The translations under genes and the position numbers were made by a program. Shown here in pieces: positions 48,755-61,193 of a DNA stretch of 64,000 nucleotides. Each line of letters opens with the position of its first letter. Within the stretch, counting starts at the first letter, position 1. Where the stretch lies: the NCBI GenBank assembly GCA_030278955.1, contig JAOANR010000003.1:52300902-52364901 (forward strand), given 5' to 3'. This DNA comes from Hygrophila difformis. Taxonomy: Eukaryota > Streptophyta > Magnoliopsida > Lamiales > Acanthaceae. The notes under the pieces were generated by a model, which was not told where the DNA came from, ran no database searches, and saw only the letters and a program-made list of their open reading frames with translations.

Positions 48755-51191
48755 TCAAGAGCTTTTTCCGGGCAAGAAATTCATACAAATTGGAGGGCGG
48801 ATCTTGGCCAAGGCAAGTATGCTCGAAGGTAGAATCCAGAGCCCGTCGCCACATATCAACCCGGATGCAGCTGCCGGAACCATTACATCCGCCTCCTTGT
48901 CGCGCATTTTGTGCCAAACAAAAACGACCAAGCTCCCCACGCACATGTCTATCGCGAAGTAGCCCCCCACGAGAAAAGGCACTGCCATCGCCATTGGCAG
49001 AGGAACCCATTTCCCGTACTTGTTTGGCAACTTATCTCTCAAAAGGTTCACCAATACTGCAAACGCAAAAAACCCATAACAAAGCTGCAAGCAGTGGCGC
49101 GGGAGAGCAGAGAAGCCTTGAACTCCAAGAATCGCCATGTTTCGAAACACAATAGCATATGGAGCTTTGTATTCACCGTCAGGGTTCCCCACATCAAACG
49201 CCTTGTAGAAGAGGAAGAACGTCAAAGGGCCTACCACGCAGCCAATGGCCGTCCCAATGGCCTGGCTCATGAGCATCGCACGTGGGGATGTTAGCGTGAG
49301 ATGCCCTGTCTTGAAATCCTGTATCAAGTCTGCAGATGTGTTGACAATGGACTTTATCAGACCACATCCGATGAGTCCAGCAACCACGCCATTTCCTTTC
49401 CCGGACATGGATGCAAGCGCAAAAAGAGCCACTTTCCCATAGTTGTAGCCCATGTTCATGTCGGTCAGACCGGTGCCATACGCGTTGCAGAAGCATAACG
49501 CAGGGGCGAAAACATACGCCACGAGAACAAAATACCACTTTAGCTGGGGAAACATGATTGGGATTACGCCTATCCAAATAACAGAGAATATCAAGTAGCC
49601 AACACATGCTACCCATAGAGGAATCGTTTCCCTTATAAAGACTTCATTCCTTCTAGAATCCTCAAGTGGTTGATTGTTTTCATCAGAAACTGTTGCAATA
49701 GGTAACTTTCATTTCAGTAAGCTTATGTTAACAAATGCTGTGTTAGAAACAACAAACAAAAGCCGGGTTTGCTCACCCGCCGACATCTTCTTGTTGTACT
49801 TGGAATACATGCTTAAGACAGTGAACAACAGAGTCTTGACAAAGTTGTAAAGGCCATCGCCTAAAATAAGAGCTATTGAAATAAAAACCTGTAAATGGAA
49901 CACAAGACAAACACCATCCATTCATTCAAAACGAAGAAAAGAGAACACACTTGTTCCTTAGTTTACGCGAAAAAAGCCTTAATGTTCATACCTTGTAACC
50001 ATTAAGGCTCTGCATACTGCTTTCCTTCACATTCTGGGGAAACCAATCTCCCTTCTTGTTAGCAATCAAAGGCCACATTAAACTCCACGAAAGCACCGCG
50101 CCGAGAAGCAACGACAAGTTCACAATGTGGGAGCAGATCATTCCTGCTCCGACATATGACATGCTAAAATTGAAGTAGAATCTGCAAAGAAAAACATGTG
50201 TTTTAAAAAATAGATTGATGTCCAAAAGCAACAAGAGTAGGGACACAGATCACAATGCTTACGATTGTTTGTAAGCTTGAAGCCCGAAGGTTGGGAAATT
50301 GAAGAATCCGCATTGATCCCCACCGGAATAAAACCATTGAAAGAAACTCCATAAAAAGCTAAATGACAGAAACTTGGTGAATCCTCTAATCTGTTTCCTG
50401 AATTATTCATACATCAACAACAATCATTCCCACGAAATTCCTAATTGGAATAATGGAAGGGAATAAGCAGTCAACAAAATGTCGCTATATATACTTAGTC
50501 ATCTTGTCGTCTTTACTAGAGTGAAAACCATTGATTAGAACAGCCGTGGCAGTCCCCGTTGGATATGGCAATTTGTAATCAATTATCAAAATCTGTCACA
50601 GAACCCCAAGGTGTAAAACTCAAACAATTAACCCTAATCCTGTAATAAAGTGCTTTAATGAAATAAAAAACCAACCTTTGTAAGAGGAACCAAAGAAAAC
50701 AAACCAACGAAGCAAATGACAAAAAGGAACCCTATCATCCAATCCAGGGCGGGCTCTTTGGTACTGCCTGGCGAATTCCCTGGCGTGTTAACCCCAGCTT
50801 GTTCGTACGTCCTCCTATTCAGGCCCAACAGATACGACCCGAATCCGCCGCCATAAGCAATGGCATAGCAACCAACTGCACATGTCTGAATAACTGTGTT
50901 CTCCTGCCTGGTAAAAGGGGCCGTCTTGAAGTTGGCCTTCTTCAGGACCCTTGTCCAGATCCTCATGAACATGAACGCAAGTAGAGCGGCGGAGACGTTC
51001 AAGTTGGGGACGAGCCCCGTCGCCAGGTTCAGCTTCATCGCTATCACGCTGTAGATCATCCCGATTACGGTGCTTGCGACGATTCCTCGTGCTGTAATCT
51101 GCTGCGTCCATGGAGGAATTCTGTTCGCATCTTCTTCTTCTCCGTTTTGTTCCACATTCATCGTCTGCATGGTCTTCCCATCTGTTCCCAT
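48755..51191 (-). CDS. YSL: Yellow-Stripe-Like metal-nicotianamine transporter
   Basis: Six coding exons on minus: 51191-50676, 50592-50495, 50397-50263, 50181-49992, 49888-49777 and 49689-48755. All introns are GT-AG. They total 1986 nt, in phase throughout, giving 661 aa, the usual size for the family. It belongs to the oligopeptide transporter (OPT) superfamily; YSL proteins move iron and other metals chelated by nicotianamine across membranes. Family signatures: [36 protein letters not shown] and [13 protein letters not shown] in exon 1; [15 protein letters not shown] in exon 2; [15 protein letters not shown] in exon 4; [40 protein letters not shown] and [20 protein letters not shown] in the last exon. 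Many hydrophobic helices agree with a multi-pass protein. Which YSL clade or substrate cannot be told here. Confidence 0.93.
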
Positions 51192-51468
51192 TGCCTGGTG
51201 AAGGGAGAATGAGTGCCAAGATCACCGGCGGAGAAGAGTGTGTGTTTTTAACGAAATTGGAATTGGAAAAAGACGGAGATTTGGAAGCAGGTAAGGAATG
51301 GGAATTGCGTCGTCGTCAGCATTGGAAATGGAAATAAGTAAATAAATAAAGATTAATTGGAGTGTGAATTGAATGTCTGACTGAATGTACGACAGAGTGG
51401 AGTTCGTGCAAGTAGTACAGACAGAGGGGCCTGAATTTTGGTACTGCAATTTGGAATTTAAGGATGCA

Positions 51469-51474
51469 CACGTG
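51469..51474. promoter_or_regulatory. G-box core in YSL upstream region
   Basis: CACGTG inside ACACGTGT, about 280 bp upstream of the transporter start codon. Such G-boxes bind bHLH/bZIP factors, and bHLH factors control iron-uptake genes in plants. That it acts on this gene is an inference from position only. Confidence 0.3.
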
Positions 51475-51500
51475 TGTCGCCTCAATGGAAAAAAAAATTA

Positions 51501-51952
51501 CTCCCTCCGTCCCATTACAAGTGGTCACTTTTTTTTGGGCACGGGAATTTAGGTTGTGGTGTTTAGTAGTTAAAGTAGTGTAAGTAAATTTGACTAATTC
51601 ATCCATCTAATTTATAATGGATACGTTTGACTTTTAACCATATTTATTATTTAACTTTGACTTAATATTATCGTAATGAAGTAGAAAGAAAAAAATAGTC
51701 AAGTGTGGTCTTGTTAGAATCGTCTAATCGTATAGTTTTAGAATATATATTTTATATAATTTTTATTTATACCCATTTTGAGATATTAATGGTTAAACAT
51801 ATATAGGGAGTTTGTGCAGAAAGTACAATTGTCATTATTGTGGAATTTTTAATGATGCTTATGTTAATCTATTTGCTAAAAAGGGAAAGTGGCCACTTTT
51901 AATGGGACACCCCAAAAAGGAATAGTGGTCACTTTTAATGGGACGGAGGGAG
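51501..51952. mobile_element. Stowaway-like MITE upstream of YSL gene
   Basis: Ends CTCCCTCCGTCCCATTA / TAATGGGACGGAGGGAG with TA duplications (51499-51500, 51953-51954). 452 bp, starting 310 bp upstream of the YSL start codon. Confidence 0.9.
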
Positions 51953-52036
51953 TACTATTCATGTTTGACCCACTTTCACTGCACGTTATAATTTATAGTA
52001 CAATTTAAAAAAAATAGTGTAGGTACTACAATAGTA

Positions 52037-52604
52037 CTCCCTCCATCCCGCGAAAGTTGACGTGTATTCCTTTTTGAGCTGTCCCACAAAATTTGACACG
52101 TTTCCTTTTTTAGATAAATTAAATTAATATAAATATGATTAGAATCTTAATGGTTTCTAAAAACCCATTAAAAGTAATTACTTTAACTATTTTGCACAAC
52201 TCCCAATACACTTTTATTTTTCTATACAAATCCCTTACATTTCTTTAATTCTCCATATCTCAAAATAGGTACAAATAAAAATTATATAGGGGATGTGGAC
52301 TTAGCCCAAGTGGTTAAGTCTCTAGGCTTCCAACGGAAGGTTGGAGGTTCGATCCCCACCGGCAAATTATATAAAAAATATATTCTAAAACTAGACATCT
52401 AGACGATTCTAACAAGACCGCACTTGAATATTTTTTTTCTAATTAAATCATTACCATAATATTAAGTCAAAGTTAAACAATAAGTAAAGTGAAAATTCAT
52501 TAAAATTTTAAACACAAATACCCACAACACTTTAACCATTAAACCCCACTACATAAATTACCGTGCCCAAAAGAAATGCGTCAACTTTCGCAGGACGGAG
52601 GGAG
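52037..52604. mobile_element. Stowaway-like MITE carrying a SINE head
   Basis: Ends CTCCCTCCATCCCGCGAAAG / CTTTCGC(A)GGACGGAGGGAG with TA duplications (52035-52036, 52605-52606). 568 bp including the nested 75-bp insertion at 52289-52363. Confidence 0.9.
52289..52363 (+). mobile_element. 75-bp tRNA-like SINE head, no tail
   Basis: Flanked by a 10-bp duplication AAATTATATA (52279-52288 and 52364-52373). It has an A-box-like TAGCCCAAGTGG and a B-box GGTTCGATCCC, but no matching acceptor stem, so it is not a plain tRNA gene. Unlike the full SINE next door it has neither the shared 3' tail nor a poly-A run. Confidence 0.75.
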
Positions 52605-52623
52605 TATAAATAAATTTGTAGTC

Positions 52624-52875
52624 GGGGAATAGGACTTGAGTACGTGGTTTAGCGTTTAGGGTTTAGGGTTGGGGTCATCTCCCTACCTTCCAATCATAGG
52701 ACTTGAGTGGTTTAGGACTTGAGTGGTCATGTCCCTACCTTCCAATCATAGGTTGGAGGTTCGATTTCCATCCGACCCCTATCCCTCCCCTTATCCCTTT
52801 TGTAATTTGTGTGGATTGGGCTCTCACACACATTTACCGACACATAAGTGTCAATGTTAAAAAAAAAAAAAAAAA
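52624..52875 (+). mobile_element. tRNA-derived SINE with poly-A tail
   Basis: Target duplication TGTAGTC (52617-52623, 52876-52882) and a terminal A-run of about 17. B-box-like GGTTCGATTTCC near 52756. The 5' part carries an internal repeat of about 50 bp (CCTACCTTCCAATCATAGG twice, near 52682 and 52734). The 3' part AATTTGTG...CCGACACATAAGTGTCAATG is shared with the SINE at 15072-15227. Confidence 0.85.
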
Positions 52876-53118
52876 TGTAGTCAAAACTCTAATGATTTCG
52901 CACCTCTACAAGCCAGATGAGGGGCAATTGTATTACTACCTTCTTTCAAGATGTAAGAGAAAACAATCTCCGGTGAGTCATTCATGATAGAACGAATTGA
53001 ATGCAATGAACAAGAGGAAATAATTGATGATCCTCATCATCACCACCGTCCAGTTTGAAATTGAATCATACTAAGACATTTTGAGAACCCAGATCGAAAC
53101 CCAACAACCATGAATCAT

Positions 53119-53430
53119 TAGGGGTGGGCAAAAAATTCGAACCGATTCGCTGAACCGCCAAATCGAATCGAAATCGAACCGAATTTCCGGTTAACCGAGG
53201 ACCCCGGTTCAAATACAAATACTTCATTTAAGTATTTGCCCGATTCAAATACAAATACAAATACTTTAATTTTTTTTCCCGATTAATCGAACCGAACCGA
53301 ATATATTTTACTTAGATGAAGTAGTTTCTAACCGAATGTGCACGGTTCGGTTACTCGGAGTTTTTCAGGTATTTGTATTTGTATTTGAACCGAACCGAAC
53401 CGAACCAATACAAATACTTCATCTAAGTAT
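53119..53430. mobile_element. Rearranged hAT MITE fragment
   Basis: Begins TAGGGGTGGGCAAAA and runs with the CGAACCGAAT/ACAAATACAAATAC interior of the 743-bp MITE at 39405. The expected CCCCTA end and the duplication are missing, and an inverted internal part follows near 53335-53410. It is a decayed or scrambled copy. Confidence 0.7.
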
Positions 53431-53849
53431 TTATGTGCATATCTACTTCCAATTTTACTTTTTTGGAATTAGAAATTAGAAACTACGAATGAAATAAGTC
53501 CCAATTAACATAGTTGCTCTTGCACATTTAAGGTTGTCTGAGGTGTTACGTAGGATAAATGAGGCATGTATATGTCTTTATAGAAATTTCACTCCCGTCA
53601 ACCTCTTTAAATTTTAATTCACATTTTCTTGATATAATATATTCTATTAATACTTTCATGTCATTTTCGTTTAACGGTTTTTTTGACTTGTATCTTTAAC
53701 TAATTACAACACATCTGCAATTAGAGTCATTTTATAGTCTTACCTCCCATTTAACCAGTCTCTTTCATTTCTCTACACAATCCAATACACATTTTTAATT
53801 GTTAATATCTAATAATATGTACAACAAAAAAATTATGTAAAATATATAT

Positions 53850-53993
53850 TCTAAAACTACATGATTTTACGACTCTAACAAGACCCAACTCGACTAGTTT
53901 TTTCAAATATATACTTGCAATAAGTTAAGTCAAAGTTAAATAATGAACAGTGTCAAAAAGTCAAACAAGACAAGTATACTGGAATGGAGGGAG
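53850..53993. mobile_element. Stowaway-like MITE remnant
   Basis: Right half only: GTCAAAGTTAAATAATGAACAGTGTCAAAAAG-type interior (quoted in part) ending GGAATGGAGGGAG before TA (53994-53995). No clear left end. Confidence 0.5.
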
Positions 53994-54007
53994 TATTTTT
54001 TTTTGTA

Positions 54008-54267
54008 CTTCCTCCGTTTTCTAAAAATTGAAACGGATCCACAATACACGCAGTCCAATGCACATTTTAAACCATTAATAACTCAAGTTCGGTATAAGTA
54101 AAAATTCTAAAAGTTCGATATTTAAAAACTACTCGACGAGACGAATCTAACAAGATCTCACTTGACTATATTTTAACTTGTATAACTATAATAAAACTTT
54201 AAAGTCAAAGTGCGTGTGTGAACAGTACTCAATTTCCAAACGTTTCAATATTTCAAACACGGGAGTG
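54008..54267. mobile_element. Stowaway-like MITE, decayed right end
   Basis: Left end CTTCCTCCGTTTTCTAAAAA after TA (54006-54007). The right end is degraded to CGTTTCAATATTTC...CGGGAGTGA before TA. Interior shares the AACTTTAAAGTCAAAGTG-type sequence of related MITEs. Confidence 0.55.
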
Positions 54268-54279
54268 ATATATTTTTAT

Positions 54280-55543
54280 ATAATTAAGATATCATACACA
54301 TTAATGAACGATATCACCCGGATGTTGCACCCACTTATTTTATTAAAAAATCAATTAAAAAAATTGTCTTCTAATTTTTTTTTATTTGGGTTTACAGAAA
54401 TATGGTAAAAAAAAATGGAATATAAATAACAAAATAAAATGTTGAGATGGAAGTGATCTGGGTGGCGAATAGAATCTACATTGCATTCGGTAAGTATTGT
54501 AGATGCTCCTATAGTTTATCCAACATTTAGCAAGTATACAAATTTAATTTTAATTCTTGTCACTACTCTAGATTTGTTATACTTCAGAATGGTAGAAAGA
54601 GTATTACTACGTACAGTATTTATTTAAATAGCAGCCAGTATTAGTGGGTTGGATTCCTCATTCCTCAATGCACATTAGATGGTTTGGAGTAGTTGGCTTT
54701 GGTGAGTGGTCATCGCAAAACTATGTGAGCCCACGGATTTGCTAGTTAATGAGATGTTTGGATGTTGGTAGATTGGTGAGCGGATTGAAAGAGCATATTG
54801 TCTCACAGTTCTCTCTCCGAATCTGCTATCTGCTAGCGGATCCGCTGACTCCCAAACATCCCCAATAACATATCTGGGAGCAGATCCGATAGCGAATATA
54901 TTCGCTCTCAAACATTTTAAAATCTCATTTGGTAAAAGGGCACTTCAGTGTGCACTGCACTTTCCAAGATCAGAGATCTACCTGCAAAAGCATAAATTAC
55001 ATCATCAAACATTTTCAAATGATTATGCCTATTGGATACCATGCTGGTTAAATTGAACTTAAAGGGCTATATCAAATATGGGTAACAATATTCTTTTGCT
55101 GGAGTAGATACATGAATAAATGAATTTCAGGATACAAAATGAAAATGTGAAGATAACAAAAGAGCGTAGCTTACATATCAGTACATGAACCAAAACATTC
55201 ATATGTATATATGTATAGTTTTAGTTTGCTGGGTATATTCGAATGAGGGGAGTGTAACTATGATTTTCTACTAATCTATTGAAGCTCCATGTTATCTGCT
55301 CTGCATTAGAGATCTACTTCTGCTTATGCGAGAAGATGAAGATGATGATGATGAGAACTTGTATCGTCGTGCAAAACATCCCGAGAGCATATGGGAATTT
55401 GAGAAACAAGATTAACAGCAAACCCATCAAATTAAAAGGGGAAATGAATCACCATTTGTGGCTCCAAGATGCAGCGTCGTGTGGGTGCATGACAATAATG
55501 ATAACAGGCTGATTGCAGTCTGACTGCTAGTCGCTACTGAGTC
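54280..55543. other. Intergenic, no gene found
   Basis: AT-rich. One stretch (about 54750-54920) has inverted GATGTTTGG / CCAAACATC and repeated AGCGGAT/ATCCGCT elements, suggesting a further small palindromic insertion. No coding exon is supported up to the stop of the next gene at 55544. Confidence 0.5.
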
Positions 55544-58500
55544 TTAATTGTCTGCTTCAGATTCCGATGTTGAATTTGATGTGAGCGGCTGCATATCGCC
55601 TTCACTTTCTCCTGTTTTCAATCGAGTCATCAAGGTATCATCCAAAGCATTATCCGCAGGACATTTGTGGGCTGGATTCGTAGCAGACATTTGACAAAAG
55701 CACTCCGGCCATGAATTTGTATAGAATGATTCAGGTGGGACACGCCTGTGAGGTCCGCCGAAGTTTGTGTTTGCCATCACATGTCGTACAGATTCTGAAA
55801 AACCTGCTGTATGGCCCTTCTCTCGCTCAATAAAGACAGGTGCGAGACCCTTCCTATCGGGTACTATGTTTGAACGGAATCCATAGTAGAGACGGTGACC
55901 AAGAAGATTATTTGCGAAGTTGCTTGGACCATCGTATGTGGGCATAAATATGTCAGAAAGCAGGCAGACCATATAATCTACAGCAGACCCCAGAAGGCCA
56001 CGGGTATTCTTTGCAAGCTCACCAGTTGTATCAACGGTACTATGATTCTCAAGGTGAGGGAACAATGATCGAAACGGCTTCATATATCGCTCACCGCCAA
56101 ATAGTTCCCCAGCTGCAAGATATATTCTTGTAGAGTTGTCAAAACCCATTGCTCGCAAGAGAAGACCAACCTGCAGTTTATAGGAGAAGAATTTAAGAAT
56201 ACCTTGACATATGACATGTGACTGATTGCAATTAAATAAAATTGTATGACTACAATCATCATGGTGATCATCTCATTGTGGTTTTGTTATTCTCGTCTTA
56301 CTGCAGTTTTGTATGTGTGCCAACTGTCAATAATAAAATAATAGCTTCAACATTTTAATAGTCTTATAAATCCATTTTGTTGTTACCAATTAATGTCACC
56401 AAAGGAATCAAAGATGACCCAACTCCAAAGAGGTAACTTCTATTGCACACAGGTAGGAGCAGACGAACATCATTTCGATGTGGATCCTTCATTTTTAAGA
56501 ACTTATCTTATATTTTAGCTATAGGCACCAAGACCAGTACTTGTAAATTGATTACTACATCAGAGCAACTTCAATACAGTGAAACTCTTTAAAGAATACA
56601 TTTAGTGAAGGATTACATTTGATTCACTAGGCTAATTCCCACACTGAACCCCACTTCAAAATCCTCACTTAGTCCTTATAAATCGAGCACCAACTAAAAC
56701 ACACCAATGATGAAAAATGACTTTAGAAATGTTTCAATTAAAACCTTTTCATATAGGAATATGAACTGAGAGTTCTTTGATGATAAACAGTTCCAAAATT
56801 TATAAATGGCCTTCATGTCAAGAATGAGAGAATCATATATATCTACAGGTAAGCAGTGTAGGTTATAAATTTTATTTCTTCTAAAAAATCATCTTGACTT
56901 AGAGATGGAAACTAATGCTACCCAAAAAAGCTTGTTGGGAGCCACCTCCATTCGTGTGATGAGCAAATTAAGAGATTATCAAGGGAGAAAAACAACTACT
57001 ACTTTTCAGAGCAAATTAACATGTGCTAGAGCGTAAATTTTGGTTGAGCTATTTTTAATACTGAAAGCAAATAAGCATCTTATTTCTTCAACATGGCAGT
57101 TTTACCTAGTGTCTTAGGACTTTAACAGGAGACTAAGCACATCCAAAAGAGCAGAGGATAGATAAATGACAACAAAAACTGGGGAAAAAATACCTCTTCT
57201 GGAGTTAGAGGGCATTTTCCTATCGCCCTTCGCTCACTATAAACAAGTTTCTTTGGTGCAAAATTTTCTTCCCGGTATTTCTTCAGAATTTTCTGTTCTT
57301 CTGGAGTAAAGATATCAAAGCACCTGAAAGTATCTTATGTTATGGATTGGAAATTGTATGATAGAAATGCATTCTGTTATTGTGTGCTTGAAAAATCTAT
57401 CTTTGTCAGACCATTATCAAGTTGATAAAGGCCTTTGGGATTCCCGATTCCTCCCTCAGAATTTTTGGCACTTGATTTTTTTGGCTGGTCTGCATATCAG
57501 CAGATCCACCATTTAACGACAACATAAAATTCAAGCATGCATACACCACCATTCCCCCCTAATATTACAAAGTTGCTTGACTGGTAATTGCCTAATTGCC
57601 ACTAACTAATGAAGAAATTAGACTCACTATCTTGAATAACAATCCGCCGTACCTAGCCTTTTCGTCCTCTTTATTTTTCACTGTTAGTGTTCTCTCAGAA
57701 AATATCCAAGAAGTTCCAATATGAACCAAATATGATATAGAGTGAGGAAGTAGGGCGTCACCCAGCAAATGACAGCATATCCATTTCAAAGCGGAGATGT
57801 ATTGACATGAAGTGACCTTGTGCACGAAGTCTGCTCACTATTGAGCTACTCAACTCCATTATATGAGGTTTGAATCTTAGGGCATGATAGTTCACTCTGC
57901 ACCTGAGCCGCTGGTATTCAGCATTGTCAATTTCTTCAGCCAAGCGGTGTGAGAAAGGTGTCAGATATATAGCACCATGCTCTTTCATCTTTTCTAGGGC
58001 ATCTGTTGTGTACCAACTGATAGGAGCATCTCTTGGTGGTCGTATCTGAGCACCAAAAGATGTGTCAAGTGTTCTTGTCGTATATTGTAAAAACTATACA
58101 ATCATTAAAAACTTCACCTGAAAAGCTTTAATCTTCTTGTTTTTCCCAGTTTTCTTGATTTCTGGAATGCTTTCCACTATTCGCACATCATTTCTCAATG
58201 ACTCGATAAAATGCTTGACATCATAGACACCATGAAAGCCACTATAGAGGAAAAGATACCAACATATAATAAGAATTAGCTGCTATGAACAAAGTTAAGC
58301 TCTTCAAAATGTTTTCTTTGGACTTGAAGTACAAATCACAAAAGCATCTGTATTTAGTAAACATTTCCAAAACTAAACTAAAATTTAAACAATAAAAATA
58401 AAAAACATAAATATTAAATTTTCTTACTGAAGATCCACTTTACAGACTTTAACTATGGCAGACAGCAACTCAACACAGAACAAGACTTTATTATTCAAAC

Positions 58501-60713
58501 ATATTTCACATTTGAATAGATGATGAGTTTACTACATTTCTGGTTCACATCTATAATTTTGAGCAAATGACTTTCAGTGCATCATGTAGTTTCTGTGACT
58601 TTAATCTTCTTAAACAACACATTAGACCTCTATATACACAACCACATACACGCATATTAATAATTTATTGGTCAAACACATTGGATTCTAGTTTAAATAT
58701 CATTGACAACACTAGATAGATGCTACAGGAATCCAAGAACAGTTAGCCCATATCGCATGTTATGCTTCAGCATATTATTTATTTTAGGTTAAAAGGTTGT
58801 AGAATGAAATACCTGTCATCGTGCCAGAATGAATTAGCATCAAGTTCAGGGAGCACGAGTGTGGCATTCATGATTCGAGCAGCAAGAACAGCATTACAGA
58901 TCTAAACATCACAAAAACATCATAATTTATGCTTGACAATATATAATAAGTAAAAGATAAGCAAGTTGCTCTTATATTGCATTAAGGCAAGAATAAGACA
59001 AAATATTTCCGTAATTAAAATTCATAATCAATAAAACAAATATGTTTGACAGCCGAACTTCTAATGGCCAGGTGATATTTAGAGAAGAGGTCAACCCAAA
59101 AAACATCTTATCACCTACAAAGCATTAAAATTGATAAACCGCTCTATCAACTTAAAGTATTTACACAGGCTTTTTCAACAGTTCTAACATGGTATCAACT
59201 TTATCACTCCATATGCACCCACCCATCAATACTCCTAAATGTTGATGAATGGCAAACAAATATCCATAACCCTAGATTAACGAAAGCCGTTTTTTTTTAT
59301 TTCATGTATGCTAATTAACTGAAAAATGATTATCAATAAGAGAAGCAAAGGTATTCAATCTGCTTGTATTAAAGTATCACTATTCAAAAATCTGGATGAT
59401 TCCCCTGTGTTGATTTAAAATGAACACAAATAGCGGTTTTTCCAAGTTGCCTTCATGTAAAATGGAACCGAATGCAGGATATACAATATTCCATTGATTT
59501 CTAAATTTAACAACAGCACAATGCAGAATAATTGCAAAGAAATCAAAATTCTCTGGTTCACTAATAACAGACAAACTCCGTAAGTGAGAGAAAAAATTAC
59601 AGCTATGAGCAACAAATGTTCGTATACCAGGAGAAACTACTTAAATCCCAAAGGAGCAAGGATAAAGAATGAGATATGATCATATTTAAGGGCACAATAA
59701 AAGCACATAACAGAATAAAGAAAATTGTAAATGACAATATAAAAAAGAAACATGATACTGTTGCATACTGCACTTCTTTGCTGATTGAGGCCTCCATTAC
59801 AACGGACACGTAAATAGCCATTGGATTCTGCTGGGGGAGCTGCATGAAGATATAAGCATGAGATCAAAATTGCAACACCGAATAAAGTCAGTAGAAAACT
59901 GTAAACATAAATTCATGTATTTCAGTAACAACATCAACTAAAAGCACCGCAACCACTGTAAACTCCTGTGTAAACTAATTTTTCAACAAGACCCAAAACT
60001 ATTACAGCAAAACATATGAATGCAAAGTATGGAAGACATACGAGGCCAATTGGATCTTGGTGCAGATGATGGTCTCCATCCATCAGTGGCAGCCGTATTC
60101 CAAAGCTCATCAACATCAATCTACATATATAGTACAAAATATGAACAATTGTTCACAGAGTTTTGGAAAAAATTTCAATGAATAATGCAGAGGCTATAAT
60201 ATGCCAGATCTACTAAAAACAATTGAAAGAAAAAAGTTTCTAACTTTAAGCTGTCAGTTCTATATTTAGAGCTCTTTTTGGTTCAAAATAAGATGTAAAC
60301 GAAATTCCACTAAACAAGTAATTGCTCTAGCATATAATAACAAACCAAAAATCTAACTGATTTTCACCTACAAGTCAATACATTAACAAAGAAGAGAACG
60401 ATACAACAACCCGAATTTACTCAACATCCAACAAAAATTCGAAAGGGGAATCACTACAATATGTACCTCCGAACGCGAGACGGATCTTGCAGTGTTCTTA
60501 AGAGTGGACAACAGAGAAATTGTGCAGATCACCAGGACAATGACCGCAATTGCTAACCTGCCAAACATTCCTCTAACTCCAGATTGCTTCACTTGGTGCC
60601 TATGCGGCAGTCTGCTGGAATCACGAAAAGCGATCCAAACTCAACAAAAAATGGGAATTAAATCGAGCAAATCAAGTATAGAGGTAAGGTTAAACAAATT
60701 CCCACCTTCTCAT
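55544..60713 (-). CDS. O-fucosyltransferase family protein
   Basis: Nine coding exons on minus: 60713-60706, 60614-60467, 60120-60042, 59839-59769, 58901-58813, 58241-58118, 58045-57762, 57323-57194 and 56170-55544. All introns are GT-AG, phases agree, and the total of 1560 nt gives 519 aa. It is a plant GDP-fucose protein O-fucosyltransferase-like (DUF246) enzyme. A type II membrane anchor (RLAIAVIVLVICTISLLSTL, ~20-40) precedes the catalytic part: SNGYLRVRCNGGLNQQRSAI, ATLVLPELDANSFWHDDS, the donor-binding-type motif HLRFEMDMLSFAGC, GKCPLTPEEVGLLLRAMGF and SNFANNLLGHRLYYG. Such proteins act in the Golgi, fucosylating proteins or cell-wall glycans; the substrate here is unknown. The first coding exon is only 8 nt. 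The acidic tail DN/SESE is unremarkable. Confidence 0.92.
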
Positions 60714-60956
60714 TGTGAAAAATCAGCAATCCTGGATAGGAACTAGTGAGAAATTCAACAGTATTCTCGAGTAAGCTAGATGCGATGCGAGAGATCGGAG
60801 ATGGGGATATGTTTTACTTTCTATAAATTAATACAATTAGTATTTTCCTTCGATTCTCTTCACTTACGTTGCTGTTGTTTTTTTTCTTTTTTTTTTTTTC
60901 TTTTTTTAATTACTCCCCTTCAAGTACACCCATTCTTAATAATTACCTAACAAATA

Positions 60957-61167
60957 CTCCCTTCGTCCCACATTAGATGTCATATTTGACTTTTTGACAC
61001 TGTTCATTATTCAACTTTGACTCAATATTACTGTAAGTATATAATTGAAAAAAAATATTCGAGTTTGATATTTTAGATTCGTTTAATTGTATAGTTTTCG
61101 AATATATATTTTACATAATTTTTATTTTTATATATTTTCATATATTAACAATTTAAAAGGTGTATGA
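60957..61167. mobile_element. Left part of Stowaway-like MITE cut by LINE
   Basis: Starts CTCCCTTCGTCCCACATTAG after TA (60955-60956) and carries the usual interior (CATTATTCAACTTTGACTCA, then ATAGTTTTCGAATATATATT) up to about 61160. The right end is missing because LINE sequence begins. Between here and the fucosyltransferase start there is also a T-rich run (60876-60908). Confidence 0.65.
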
Positions 61168-61193
61168 GTTTTCGTAGCTAGCACGTCTAAGAT

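Noticed and set aside
49709..49711. In-frame TGA between YSL exons suggesting a pseudogene
   Set aside because: Using donor GCGG|GTGAGC (49776) and acceptor GCAACAG (ending 49690) removes it as an 87-bp intron and restores the phase; the total is then exactly 661 codons plus stop.
52289..52363. A functional tRNA gene
   Set aside because: A- and B-box-like motifs are present, but the ends do not pair as an acceptor stem and a 10-bp target duplication flanks it, so a retroposon is the better reading.
54700..54920. A separate named MITE
   Set aside because: Inverted GATGTTTGG/CCAAACATC and AGCGGAT repeats are visible, but no terminal repeat with a target duplication could be fixed.
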